From positions 6,722,225 to 6,786,224 of the forward strand of contig CM031872.1 in NCBI GenBank assembly GCA_018697195.1: a stretch of DNA of 64,000 bases. Reading direction: 5' to 3'. Of this stretch, positions 35,451 to 45,713 are shown one piece after another. The notes under the pieces were generated by a model that had not been told where the DNA came from, made no database searches, and saw nothing but the letters and a program-made list of their open reading frames with translations. Numbering within the stretch: position 1 is the first letter of the stretch; each line of letters starts with the position of its first letter. Source of the DNA: Certhia americana (Eukaryota > Chordata > Aves > Passeriformes > Certhiidae). The position numbers and the translations under genes were made by a program.

Positions 35451-37460
35451 GGAGACAGCAAAGGGATCTGCCTCTGACGTCTTTCTTGGGCTGGGATTGC
35501 CCCAGCCAGGATGGGGGTGGATTTACCCAACCAGCACCTTCCTGACAGCAGCAGGGCCATGGCAGTGGGGGGGGACCCCATCTCCTGGGGAGTTTGGCTC
35601 CCTGTGCCCACACCCCACCAGAGCAGGGGCCAGAGGTCTCTTAGGGATGCTGCTGGTTGGCTTTGGCATGGGACTGATCTGCCCCATGTGCCCTCCGTGT
35701 CCCTCTGTGGGGTGTGTGGCACTCCAGGGCATTGCTAGAGCTGTGACAGTGGCCACTGTTTGTTGCAGGGCCAGAGGAAGGGAAGTGTTGCATGGAAGTC
35801 TCTCCACCCCAGCATTACTCAGCAGCGCTTGCTGCAGGAGGAGGCTGCCTGGACAGACCTGTTCCCCCTGTCTCCAGTGGCCAAGGCCAGCAGGGACAGG
35901 CACAAGGGGAAGCCTTGATGCCTCTGTCTCTGCTGCCAGTTCATCATCCTGAGCCTGCTGAGGTCTGAGCTCCCGAGTTCCTGCTGAGTTAGCCCCTTTC
36001 CTGAGTGCCTACTCAGCTGCCATCTCTCCTCCACCCAATCCTGGGAGCTTCTTCCAGTCCTTTTCCTGCAGTGTGGCCCTGCCTGTGCCCCAGTGGGACC
36101 AGTGCCACCACCTTCCTCCCCCAGTTCAGCGAACTGGGTGTCACTGTGTAAATAGCAATTAGGACCCAGGGCATGAATCAGCAGGGACATTCCCAGGGAG
36201 CAGGCTGGGACAGGAAGGGACAGCAGTGCCACACCATGCCTGTGACCCAGCCACCCTCCCACAGCCGAGTCATGGGGTCCTGCAGGGACGAGCAGTGCCC
36301 AGGGCATTGCTTGAGCTGCGGCACCGCACTGAGGGGGAACAGGGTGATTTGGGGACTCCCCACCCCACTGCTTTGCTCTGAGCAGCTTTTGTACTTGACC
36401 CTGGCTGGGCTGAGTGCCTCATGTGCCAGGGACAGTGGGGCCAGTGCAGACCTGCTGCATGACACCCATCACCCTGGTGCCAGCATCCCCTCATTTGGGG
36501 ATGGGCACTGTCCAGGTGGGAATCTTGGAAAGACTCTTGGAAGGAAGCTTGGAAGGAAACTTCCAGACCCTGCAAGCTGCTTGTGGGACATGGCAAGGAG
36601 AGGTGACCCAGCACATGGACCAACCTGAGGGATAGAGAGTCGGACTGGGACAGCACCGGGCCTGTTCTGGGACAGCACAGGGCCTGTTCCGGACCTCCCA
36701 GGGTCCAGGCTGGGGGCTGTACTGGGATCTGAGCTGGGGGACTGCACTGGAGGAGCACAGGGCCATGTTGGGAGGCTGTACTGGTGGACCGCAGGGCCAG
36801 GCTACTGTGCCCAAGGGACAGTGGTGTGGGCAGGAGTGGCCACAGAGGTGACTCCACTTGCGCTGGGCAAGGCGTAGAGGCGGCCGTAGGCTCAGCTCCT
36901 CCCCAGCTCCGGCGGGAGCTGATTGGAGCGGGCATGGCTGCCGGCCCCGGGCTCCCTGCATTTGAGCTGCTTCCAGAAGCTGACAAACCAGACTGGTTAG
37001 AGCCGGGCTCGGCCCCAGCCCTGCCTAGCCCACGGCTGGAGGCAGCTGCCTGCACGGGTGTCGGCCCCACCTGCACCCTTCTGGCACGGCGGGCAGCACC
37101 CGGCTGCACCCAGCTCGGTGCCCTCTGCTCTGGACTGTGGCGGGTCAGTACTGCGCTGGTGCTGGGGAGGAAGAAGAGGAGGAGGAGGAGGAGGAAAAGG
37201 CTGTTGGACGCTCACGGTGCTTCCCCTCTTGGGGTGGCCTCTTGGTGAGGGTGATGGGGCTGCACCCAGCCTCAGAGGCTCTTGACCTGATGGTCTTGAA
37301 GGGTGCCCCAAACTGCCCTGGAGGGTTGTTGGGACTCTGCACGGACACTGCTGCCTTCAAACCCTTCAGACAGCCTTACTGAACGGGCCTCCTGCCCTGG
37401 AGCAGCACCCACGTCCCACACCCAGCCCCGAGGGGCCCCGGCGGGCAGGGGACAAGTGGG
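35451..37460. other. Interval between NDOR1 and the RING-finger gene
   Basis: No confident coding sequence. Small degenerate repeats occur near 36530-36560 (CTTGGAAGGAA units) and 36645-36790 (GGGACAGCAC units). From about 36.88 kb the DNA becomes CpG-richer, with an inverted CCAAT box (GATTGG, about 36921) and a purine-rich tract at 37168-37200. This part probably includes the promoter and 5' UTR of the RING gene. A short frame beginning at 36933 has no recognisable domain. Confidence 0.5.
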
Positions 37461-38420
37461 ATGGCTGCTCTGGCCACCCTGACGGAGCCGGTGTCGGGCG
37501 AGGAAGCAGAACCTGGCCCGCCACTGGTGCAGGCGGCTGGTGGGGACGAGAGCAAGCCTGTGGGGTCAGGGGAGCCCGGGGAGCCGCCCCGACTCTGTGG
37601 AGAGGCATCTGCTGCTGCCTGGGGATGCTGGGAGCTGCCACCAGTGGAGGATGCCAGGGAGCTGCTCCTGCCCGGGCATGAGGAGCCGCCTGCCCATGGT
37701 GCCTCCCTGCCTGTGAGGCAGGATCCTCCCGCTGCCGACACCACCGTCCTGCCCTGCAATGAAAGCCCATCGCCCAGCTCCCAAAGTGTCTCCAGCTTCA
37801 TCCTGAGCCTCTTCGGCGGGACAGAGGAGGCATCGAGTGATGGGATGGCGGTGGCAGCAGAGCCGTGCCCCGTGCTGGCAGGCTGCGAGGATGAGTGCCC
37901 CATCTGCACGGAGCCCTACGACGAGCAGCGGCACAAGCCGGCCGTGCTGAACTGTAGCCACGGGCTGTGCCGTTCCTGCCTGCGGGCCATCATGGACACG
38001 GCCACCGGCGCCGAGCTCGGCCGCGTGCGCTGCCCCATCTGCCGCCAGAAAACGCCCATGCTGGAGTGGGAGATCTGCAAGCTGCAAGAGGAGCTGCTCC
38101 TGCTGCATGCCCAGCCCGGCTCCCCCGGTGCCCTGGCCACCTCCCGGCGCCCTGCCCTGCCGCCTCGGAGCCCGGGCCTGGCCGGCGCCCTCGAGCATCG
38201 CTTCCAGGTGCGTTTCCACACCAGCCGCATGTTCGGGTGCCTGCCCTGTGTGCGGTACCCGACCTGCCTGATCCGTGCCCTGGCCCGGCTGGAGCGGCGC
38301 TGCCGCTGCTGCTACCTCCTGCTGCTGGCGTTGCTGCTGACAGCAGAGATGCTCAGCTTGCTCCTCATCTTCCTCCCCATCGTCCTCATGGTGATGCTCT
38401 TCCTCATCCTCGACAAATAG
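37461..38420 (+). CDS. RING-finger protein with hydrophobic C-terminal tail, predicted E3 ubiquitin ligase
   Basis: A single open exon of 319 aa. Residues 1-140 are acidic, Pro/Glu-rich and low complexity. A classic C3HC4 RING follows, with Cys146, Cys149, Cys165, His167, Cys170, Cys173, Cys191 and Cys194. Then come a short linker, a Cys-rich stretch (260-284), and one long or two short hydrophobic segments (about 285-316) ending LILDK. This layout resembles small membrane-anchored RING proteins such as RNF182, RNF183, RNF186 and RNF223. The RING implies E2 recruitment and ubiquitin transfer; the tail implies an endomembrane location with the RING in the cytosol. The start is the first in-frame ATG in good context (GTGGGATGG). 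It is not RNF208, which lies downstream. The N-terminal 140 residues are unlike RNF224. I do not assign a name. No AATAAA was seen in the first 800 bases downstream. Confidence 0.85.
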   Translation: MAALATLTEPVSGEEAEPGPPLVQAAGGDESKPVGSGEPGEPPRLCGEASAAAWGCWELPPVEDARELLLPGHEEPPAHGASLPVRQDPPAADTTVLPCNESPSPSSQSVSSFILSLFGGTEEASSDGMAVAAEPCPVLAGCEDECPICTEPYDEQRHKPAVLNCSHGLCRSCLRAIMDTATGAELGRVRCPICRQKTPMLEWEICKLQEELLLLHAQPGSPGALATSRRPALPPRSPGLAGALEHRFQVRFHTSRMFGCLPCVRYPTCLIRALARLERRCRCCYLLLLALLLTAEMLSLLLIFLPIVLMVMLFLILDK

Positions 38421-38753
38421 GGCTTTGTGCCCTCAGGCTGAGCGTGCATGGGGAGAGGAGCCCAGCTCCGGCTGTGCCCACGGCTGTGCTGCCGGCTGGG
38501 AGCAAGCCTGTGACCCTGGTACCTGGGATGCCTGGCACTGCCAGTGAGCCCAGAGGAGGGCAGGTGAGGCAGCAGAGGAGCAGGAGCAGGCAGAAGAGGG
38601 AGGCAACCTTGGATCTGGGCATCACCTGCACCGGGGCACCAGATGACACATCACTGCCTCAGCCAAGGGGCAGATGGAGTGGGAGACCTCCCTGCACTGG
38701 GGCAAATCTCCAGCCTGGGAGCTGGGCACCAGAAAGGCTCTGCAGGCAGAGCA

Positions 38754-38801
38754 GGGCTGTGCCACGGGCTGTGCCATGGGCTGTGCCATGGACTGTGCCA
38801 C
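38754..38801. repeat. 12-bp tandem repeat
   Basis: Four imperfect copies of a GGGCTGTGCCAT-like unit lie downstream of the RING gene stop codon. The repeat gives an artefactual Gly-Cys-Ala-Met-rich frame. Confidence 0.8.
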
Positions 38802-41390
38802 CTGCACCCAGGACAGATGGGCTGGGATCCCCCAGCATGGACTGAAAATACAACCTGTGTTTGTACCACAGCCGTGTCCAGCTGTGTTCAGTGCCTGGTC
38901 TGAGCATGTCCCCTTGGGGCCCAGCAGTGACACAAGGAGGGGATGGGCACAGCCAGTGGTCCCCAGCCACCCTACAAGGGGTGCATGCTTCACCATGGCA
39001 CCTCCCAGCCCCTGCTGAGCTGTGCCAGCCTGTGCTCAGACTGTGCCCTTCAGGGAGATAAGTGAGCAAACACAACTCTGTCCCTGCCATAAACAGGTGG
39101 AGAAACCTGTGGTGACTGGCACCGGGACTGTGCCCACATGGGACCTGCTGTGGAACAGGAGTTTCCCAGGGGTGAGCAGGATCTGGGCTCTGCTTTTGGC
39201 TGCCAGCCTCACGTGGGGCCACGTGCCAGCCAGGTAATGTCTAGGTCACAGTGTGGTTGCTCTGCACCCTTGTTCCTCCACACTCCTTGAGGAAACCTGT
39301 ACCCCAAGGGGACAGGGATGGGGATTGTCCCAGGCTTTCAGCCACCTTTGGGCTGTTGGTGGGTGGCAGGGTCGAGGTCCTCGAGGGGACCAGACCCTCG
39401 AGGTCCTCCCAGGATTCCAATTTGGGGGTGCTGACACCCACCTCCACAGCCTGGAATGTGCAGTAGTCTGTCACTGCTGGTCTCTGGGTGTCCTGCCAAG
39501 GCTCTAGTGCTGACTCTATGCCAATTCTCCCCTCCCTGTGCTGCCACCCTTCTCTGTCCCCTTCAGCCCAGCCCTGCTGTGCTGAGGACACTGCTGTACC
39601 CTGTCTTCCTGCCTGGCTGTGCTGGGCTTGTGCAACTATCCCCATGTCCTGTCTTTGCCCTTCTCCTCTGGAAACACCCCGTGGGCACCTCCCCAGGGCT
39701 GTGGCTGTGGGGGTCAGACCACAGGGTGGCAGCCCCCCCACCCTCTTCCCTTCCTCCTGCCCAGAAGCTGGGGGTGGGGGGTGTGCAAATCCAGTGAGCA
39801 CTGCTGTGCCCACACAGCCCCACAGAAACCTGTGTCCTTGTGCCCAGGAAGGCAGAGATTTGTGCTGTGGGCTTTGCCAGGACTCTGATGCCAAGCAGCA
39901 TCAGCGCTGCCATGGGCTGCTCTGGCAAAGTGCTGAAGCACAGGGTAGGAGCAGGGCACCCCAAAACAGGTCAGGTCAGCAGGCAGAAGCAGGTGGGTCC
40001 CCACAGCCCTGGTGGCACCAAGGAATATTTATTTATACCAAGTGGAGCAGCTCCATCAGGAGAAGTGCCAGTTCAGCCCTGGCTGGGGGGATTTTGGCTC
40101 CGTGGAGCCATGTGGGGAGGGGGAGCTTAGACAGCCCAGGGGCTCTGTCACCATGTGGGAGCCTCATGTCCCTGCTCTACATTGTGTGGGGGTGTTGGGG
40201 TGAGCCAGGCCAGAGCTGCCTCCACAGGATATCCCCAGCACTCCCGTGCACCCTGAGCCAGCTGTTGGCACCTCTGGGTGCTGAAAGCTGAAGGACACCT
40301 CCATCCCCCTGAGAAGGGGGTCCTTAGGGGCTGTGGTGCAGGATGGACCCTGTGGGCTGCAATGTCCACTCCCAGGGCTGGGTTACATTTAGCACCCTGA
40401 CATAATGGTGAGCAGGGCTGGGTGCTGACAGGGCTGGCCCAGGGCTGATGCAGGGCTCCTGCTGTGGGCACAGCTTCCAACACAGCCCCAAAAACTCACC
40501 CAACCTCCCCACTTGCAGCCCAGTCCCCTCTCCCAAGCCCCTGACACCTCATTGCACAACCCCAAATGCTTCATCGCTTCCTCCAGCTGCTGGCACCAGG
40601 TGATGTGGTGTCCCCAGACAAGTGACTTGGCTGTCCCCATCCCTGCAGGGACCTGGCCATTCTCTCCTGGCTTCTTCCACTGCAGCCTGGCATGTCCCAC
40701 CTGGGTCCTGCTCTAGCCAGAGGCATCCCCATCCCAGCTGCACCACAACCTGCACAGCACCTTGTCTTCCCCACTCAGCCCCCCACTCTGGGGATATGTC
40801 CCCATCCCATGCCCGCAGGAGCGTGACCAGATGGCCAGCAGCCACGGAACCAACACGAGGAGGGGACAGGGAGCTGGGCAGTGAGCCAGAGCCGGTGCCT
40901 GCAGCCAGCCCTCTCCTGAATTTGACCCCAAGAAAGCTCCCGAGCTCGGCCGCGGGGCCAGCATTGCCCTGGGGACTTGTCACAGCCTCTCGGGCTCCAT
41001 GCCACCACCCATTATCCTGTCACCGCGGGCTTGCGGGCGTGTCGCAAGCAGCTTCCTCTCCACTGAAGCGGTCCTTTGGGGGTGTGACCACCCCGGGGCG
41101 AGGTTTGAGGCCGCGTGTCCCCAAGGAGGGCACAGTCCAGGTGCTCAGCCACCTCCCTGCAGCTGGGCACGGCGCTACCCCATCGCCCAACACAGCCTGC
41201 AGCTGTGGCCGGATCCTGCCGCTGTTTGTATCCATGGGGAATTGGTCCTGTTGTGCAACCTCTGGGGCAGGATGTGGGTAGTGGGGCCACCACATGGGGC
41301 CGGCCTGGGCACAGCCCAACGCTGTCACCGTCCCCTGCAGGAGCAGAGCAGCCCCAGACACCAAGTCCCAGGCTGCAGGAGCTGGTCTTC

Positions 41391-41570
41391 ACGGAATCAT
41401 GGAATGCACTGGGTTGAAAAGAATCCATCAGGATCACCCATCAGGCCATGCACAGACAACTCCCAACAATCTCACCCTGTGCCTGAGAGCATTGTCCAAA
41501 TGCTTCTTAACTCTGGGGAAAATGACTGGCAAACACCATGCCCTGAACCCAAAGGCTGAGCCCAAACCAT
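41391..41570 (-). mobile_element. CR1-type LINE 3' fragment (antisense)
   Basis: It starts TCACGGAATCATGGAATGCA and continues CATCAGGATCACCCATCAGG, CTGTGCCTGAGAGCATTGTC and CAAATGCTTCTTAACTCTGG. Confidence 0.8.
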
Positions 41571-42230
41571 CCTGATCCTGGCACTTCCCACCTAAAATGA
41601 GGACATTCAGGAAAAGGGTCATCCCCAGGAGGTACTTAACTCCCCACATCCCCTCTCCTATCACCAGCCAAACTGGGCACAGGGAGAGCCCAGGGTTTCA
41701 ACCCAGCCTGGGACAGATGTTACAACAATGAGATTTTACAACCAGCTCACCTGGGAACATCTGGGACCATCTCTGCTCACATGTGGCCAAACCTGCTCCT
41801 GCAATGTCCTAGCTTAAGCAGCTCGTAGGACTTGGAGATCTTTAAAAACTTAGCATGGAGGCACTAAGCTCAGAATGGTCATGGGAGCATTTCAGAGTAT
41901 GTGAAAAACTTTTAATTCACCTGCATCTGTGACACAAAGGCTGGCACCATCCCATGTCCCTGTCCTCTGCAGCAAACCTGGCCCCTCTTCCAGCAAATGC
42001 TTATTTGAGGTTAATAGGTCAGGAGAAATGGGTTCTCACCCAGTACTTGCTCCTGAAAGGCCCTGTTTCTTCCTTAATTGCAACTCAAAATCAAATTAGC
42101 AGTTTTAAATTTACTCTGTGCCCAAGAGGTGCCAGGAGAGTAGGGGAGAACATGCTGTACCCTTTGTCCTTATGTAATAAAAAGGGTAAATTCCTACTGA
42201 GGGCAAGATTGCTTCCACCTCTGCTCTGGC

Positions 42231-42372
42231 AGGCCTGCAGCTTTGGTGTCTCTGGGGACAGAGATGCCCAACCTGGATTTAATATGAGCTTTTGGGGTGT
42301 CAGAATTCTTTACCCTGGATTTGGCATGAGGCTTTTGGGCAATGGAGATGCACATCCTGGATGTGGGGCTGC
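42231..42372. repeat. 42-bp degenerate minisatellite
   Basis: CTGGAT landmarks recur at 42273, 42315 and 42357, exactly 42 bases apart. The units contain ATGAG-CTTTTGGG and GAGATGC blocks, and a weaker unit lies upstream. The period is a multiple of three, so it reads as a repeated open frame, but there is no gene evidence. Confidence 0.7.
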
Positions 42373-43448
42373 CCCAACTCCCCCAAGCAGTCACATCATT
42401 TGGCTCAGTGTGGGGTTGCTGCGACCACCAGGAGACCCCCACACTGTGCCAAGGCTTCACAAAGGATGGTGGAATGTGGGTGCAGGGTAGGGATGTTGGT
42501 AAGGGCAGGGAAACAGGACAGGGCTACTTCTTCCTCAGGAATGGGGGTGGCACTGTCTGTGTTATTGGTGCTGTAATTCAGCACCCATAGACTGGGAGGT
42601 GGTTCCGTTTTCCAGGCATAGAAACACCCCCTGGAATGGGAACCAGCACACAAGGAAAAGGGGTCTGCAGCCACCATTGCACCTTCCTGGATGTGCTGCT
42701 GCTTTGGAAGCAGATGCTCCACCTTGGCCCAGAACAGAGGGCAGGGACAGCTACTGCTCCTGGAGAAGGGAAATTTGGGGGCTGGCACTGGTTGTGCCCA
42801 CACCAGCCTGTGCCCACACCAGCTAGTGTGTACAGCTTGCCCTGGGGAGCTGTGTTGTCCTGGGATCATCATCCCAGCTGCTCCTGCTGCAGATTCCTGG
42901 CTCTCCCAGCTGTGGAGCTCTCATCCAGTGACCCCAGGGTCCATCGGGGCAGGCAGTGAGTGCCATGATGCTGCCAGGTGCATGTTCCTGGGCAGTTCCT
43001 GCATGCCGTGGGGACAGTGCAGAGAGGGGCTCATGGGGGCAGCTGACTCACCAGAGCAGGGCAAGGGGAGCCCAGCACTGCCCATGTTCCTGCCCAGCTC
43101 CTTTCAACAGAAGGTGCCACCAAATGGCATGTCCTCCCCCCAGTATGCCACATCACCTGACATCCAGCAGGTGTTTGAGGGCTCTTGATGTGGCTGGGGA
43201 CACCTTGCCAAGCTGGGCAGTGTGTCCCAAGGTGCCCAGCCACGTGAAGGGGCTGGGCAGGGAGGGGATGCAACTTCATCAGACCTAAATGCCAGGTTGG
43301 AGGAGCAGGTGCCAGCTCAGGGGAAAGCTGTAACCTGGGCATCACCCCCCAGCCTGCCCCACAGATGGAACAGGGCCAGGGCACATTCCACTCCTCCACG
43401 CAGTGACACGCCCCCAGACTCCAGATCAGTCTTCGTTCCAATATAATC

Positions 43449-43454
43449 TTTATT
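43449..43454 (-). terminator. Poly(A) signal of RNF208
   Basis: TTTATT here is AATAAA on the minus strand, 1.46 kb past the RNF208 stop codon. It implies a long 3' UTR over 43.43-44.92 kb that includes a T/A-rich tract at 43830-43868. Confidence 0.65.
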
Positions 43455-44915
43455 GTGGAGACTGATGGGGGTCAGAACAAGGCTGGGTATAAAACATGAT
43501 CATGGTCACAACCAGCAACGGGAGGCATTGGCAGAGCAACACAGAGACGGTACCGGTGCCGTTCTCCACCAGGGGGAGAACGGCCCTGGGGCTGCACCAG
43601 TGGCATCACCTGCTCCCTCGGGACGGGACAGGGCATGGACTGGTCCCTCTCCCTGGATGGATGCTGGGCTTTGGCCAGTGCCAGGGGCTGTTGTTTCCTC
43701 CAGGATGCAGGGTTCTGGGACCCTTCAGGCTCACCCAGCCACAGAGCCCTGGGACTGGGCAGCGTGTGCCCCTGGTGCCATGGCCCTGCCAGGTTCTGGT
43801 GCTCAGCCCCATGGGAGCACCCAAAATTATGGCTTTTTCTTTTTTTTTTTTATTTTTTGCTTTTTTTGGCAGCAAACTTACCCCTCCAGGTGGTCTGGAG
43901 AAATCAAGACTGTGCACAGGGGGCTGCTGCCCTGACAGCCCCTCCACACAGGGGTCAGAGCAGAGGCACTGCTCTGGAGAAGGGACTGCGGGCAGGAGCC
44001 AGACTTTGGTCCCCCTGCCCAGTCAAATCCCTTTGCTGGAGTCAGCAATCTGGGGTACTGGACCCTATGCCACCCTCCTGAGCCATCCCATGGGGAATTG
44101 GTGTGGGTCCTGGGTGGAGGGATAGAGAATGGACACAGCTCAATGCCTTTGTGAACACGTAGTGGCCTGGGATGGGGCGGCCAGGGTGGCCGGGGAAAAA
44201 CAAGAATCCTCCAAAACGAGGACAAAGTGGAGCTTTCCTCAAGGGCCTGCAGAGGACATGGGCCACATATCTGCTGGCATTCGATGGGCCGGCGTGGCGG
44301 CTTGGCGTGGCTACTGAGACGCGGGCGCATGGCAGCGTGGCCACTGAGATGAAAGCTTTGGCAAATAACTTACAGAGAGGGGGTGGAGGGGACAGCAGGG
44401 GACCTGTCCTCACTTTCTGTGCTGGGAGGGTGGCCCAGTGCGGCACCATGCATCTCCAGGGCTCCTTGTGCTGCTGCTGCTGCCGGCCGTGGGGCGATGG
44501 GGAGGGTGTCACTCCAGCCAGAACCGAGCGTCCGCTCTTGGGAGAGCTGGGGAGAGAGGAGGGAGAGGTCCCCGGGGAAGGAGCACGGCGAGATGCTCGA
44601 TGCACCACGGGAGCCCCCGTTGCAGGGCCAGGGGAGCTGCAGACCCTGGATGCGCTGGTAGATGTGCTCCTCATGCCAGTGTCCCTCTCCCCGGGCACCA
44701 CTGGTGAGTAGGGGGCTGCTGCCAGGTCCCAGCACCCTCACTGTCCCCTGCGAGTGCTGGCAAGGACAATGGTCCCACATCCTTGGCCGTGGTGAATATT
44801 AGAGCATTCCCTGGCTGTGCCACTGGCAGAGAGGGGACAGGGGACTGGCTGTGGTGCTGGCCGCGCCGTCCCACCCGCCGTGCCCCGCTGCGGAGGAGCG
44901 GGCGGGACGGGGGGC

Positions 44916-45713
44916 TCACATGATGGTGCAGGAGGACAGTGGGTTCCGGATGTGGCAGGTGCAGGCGGCCCCGCAGTACTGGCGGAAGGTCTGGTAGCAG
45001 CTGCGGTCGGTGTCGCTGCTCCACTGGACGGGGTTGGCAGCCAGGGCCTCGGCCGGCAGTCTGTTCAGGATACTGGTGTTGACGGCCAGTGCCGCCAGCC
45101 CGTAGTCAGTGAAGAGGACGGTCTCCCGCTTGCAGGTGGGGCAGGAGATGAACTTGTACTTGGGGCAGGACTCGTAGAGGATCTGCAGGCACTCCTCGCA
45201 CACAGAGTGCAGGCAGGAGAGAATGCGGGGCCGCTTGTTGGTGAAGTTGTACATGTGGCCGCAGGTGGGGCACTCCAGGGGCTCGCAGGGCGTCGAGGGG
45301 TGCAGCACGTACTGGTTGACGATCACCTCGTCTGACGGCGGCTGCCGGTGGTAGCAGACCTCGGAGCTGCCCTTGCGCTGGCCCTGGTAGCCGCGCTCGC
45401 GCCGCGGTAGTGGGGGAGTCCGGGGCAGCGGCAGGGGGCCGGGGGTGGCATCCAAGGCAGGGATGTCCCCGCATGCCTGGTTGACGATGATCTCGGACTC
45501 GGAGGGCCACGCGCGTTTGGCCACGAGGGGCGGCTCGCGGCGTGGGGCAGGCGCGTAGCGCGGCTGTGACGCCTGCAGCTCCGAGAACTTCTCTGGGTGG
45601 ATGATTTTCATCGCCTCCATTTTAATGATGACCTGTTGCCCTTTCAGACACGACATGAGTATCGTTTTCACATTACTGTCCACTGCTCTGGGGTCTCTGA
45701 GGGACGCCTGCAT
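44916..45713 (-). CDS. RNF208: RING finger protein 208, predicted E3 ubiquitin ligase
   Basis: One open exon of 265 aa; human RNF208 is of very similar length. It shares the MSCLKG start block, KMEAMKI-HPEKF and the RING region. The C3HC4 RING ligands are Cys148, Cys151, Cys167, His169, Cys172, Cys175, Cys191 and Cys194. The C-terminal third (KYKFISCPTCKRETVLFTDYGLAALAVNTSIL and beyond) is almost unchanged. Two IVNQ motifs (76-79 and 131-134) occur in the proline-rich N-terminal half. The last four residues, CTIM, form a CaaX-like box. The presumed role is E3 ubiquitin transfer. The frame opens at 45713, but a second ATG at 45656 heads the conserved MSCLKG block and may be the real start. Splice acceptor-like AGs lie between the two. 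The gene is convergent with the upstream RING gene and divergent from CYSRT1. Confidence 0.95.
   Translation of the reverse strand: MQASLRDPRAVDSNVKTILMSCLKGQQVIIKMEAMKIIHPEKFSELQASQPRYAPAPRREPPLVAKRAWPSESEIIVNQACGDIPALDATPGPLPLPRTPPLPRRERGYQGQRKGSSEVCYHRQPPSDEVIVNQYVLHPSTPCEPLECPTCGHMYNFTNKRPRILSCLHSVCEECLQILYESCPKYKFISCPTCKRETVLFTDYGLAALAVNTSILNRLPAEALAANPVQWSSDTDRSCYQTFRQYCGAACTCHIRNPLSSCTIM

Larger units (their letters stand above)
38421..43448. other. Interval between the RING gene and the RNF208 3' end
   Basis: About 5 kb without a supportable gene. It contains the likely 3' UTR of the RING gene, a 12-bp repeat, one antisense CR1 fragment and a 42-bp minisatellite. An isolated AATAAA at 42176-42181 (plus) has no gene attached. 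Confidence 0.55.

Noticed and set aside
37461..38420. The RING gene considered as RNF224
   Set aside because: RNF224 lies beyond CYSRT1 in human and is a much shorter protein, about half this length. This protein has about 140 residues before its RING and a hydrophobic tail.
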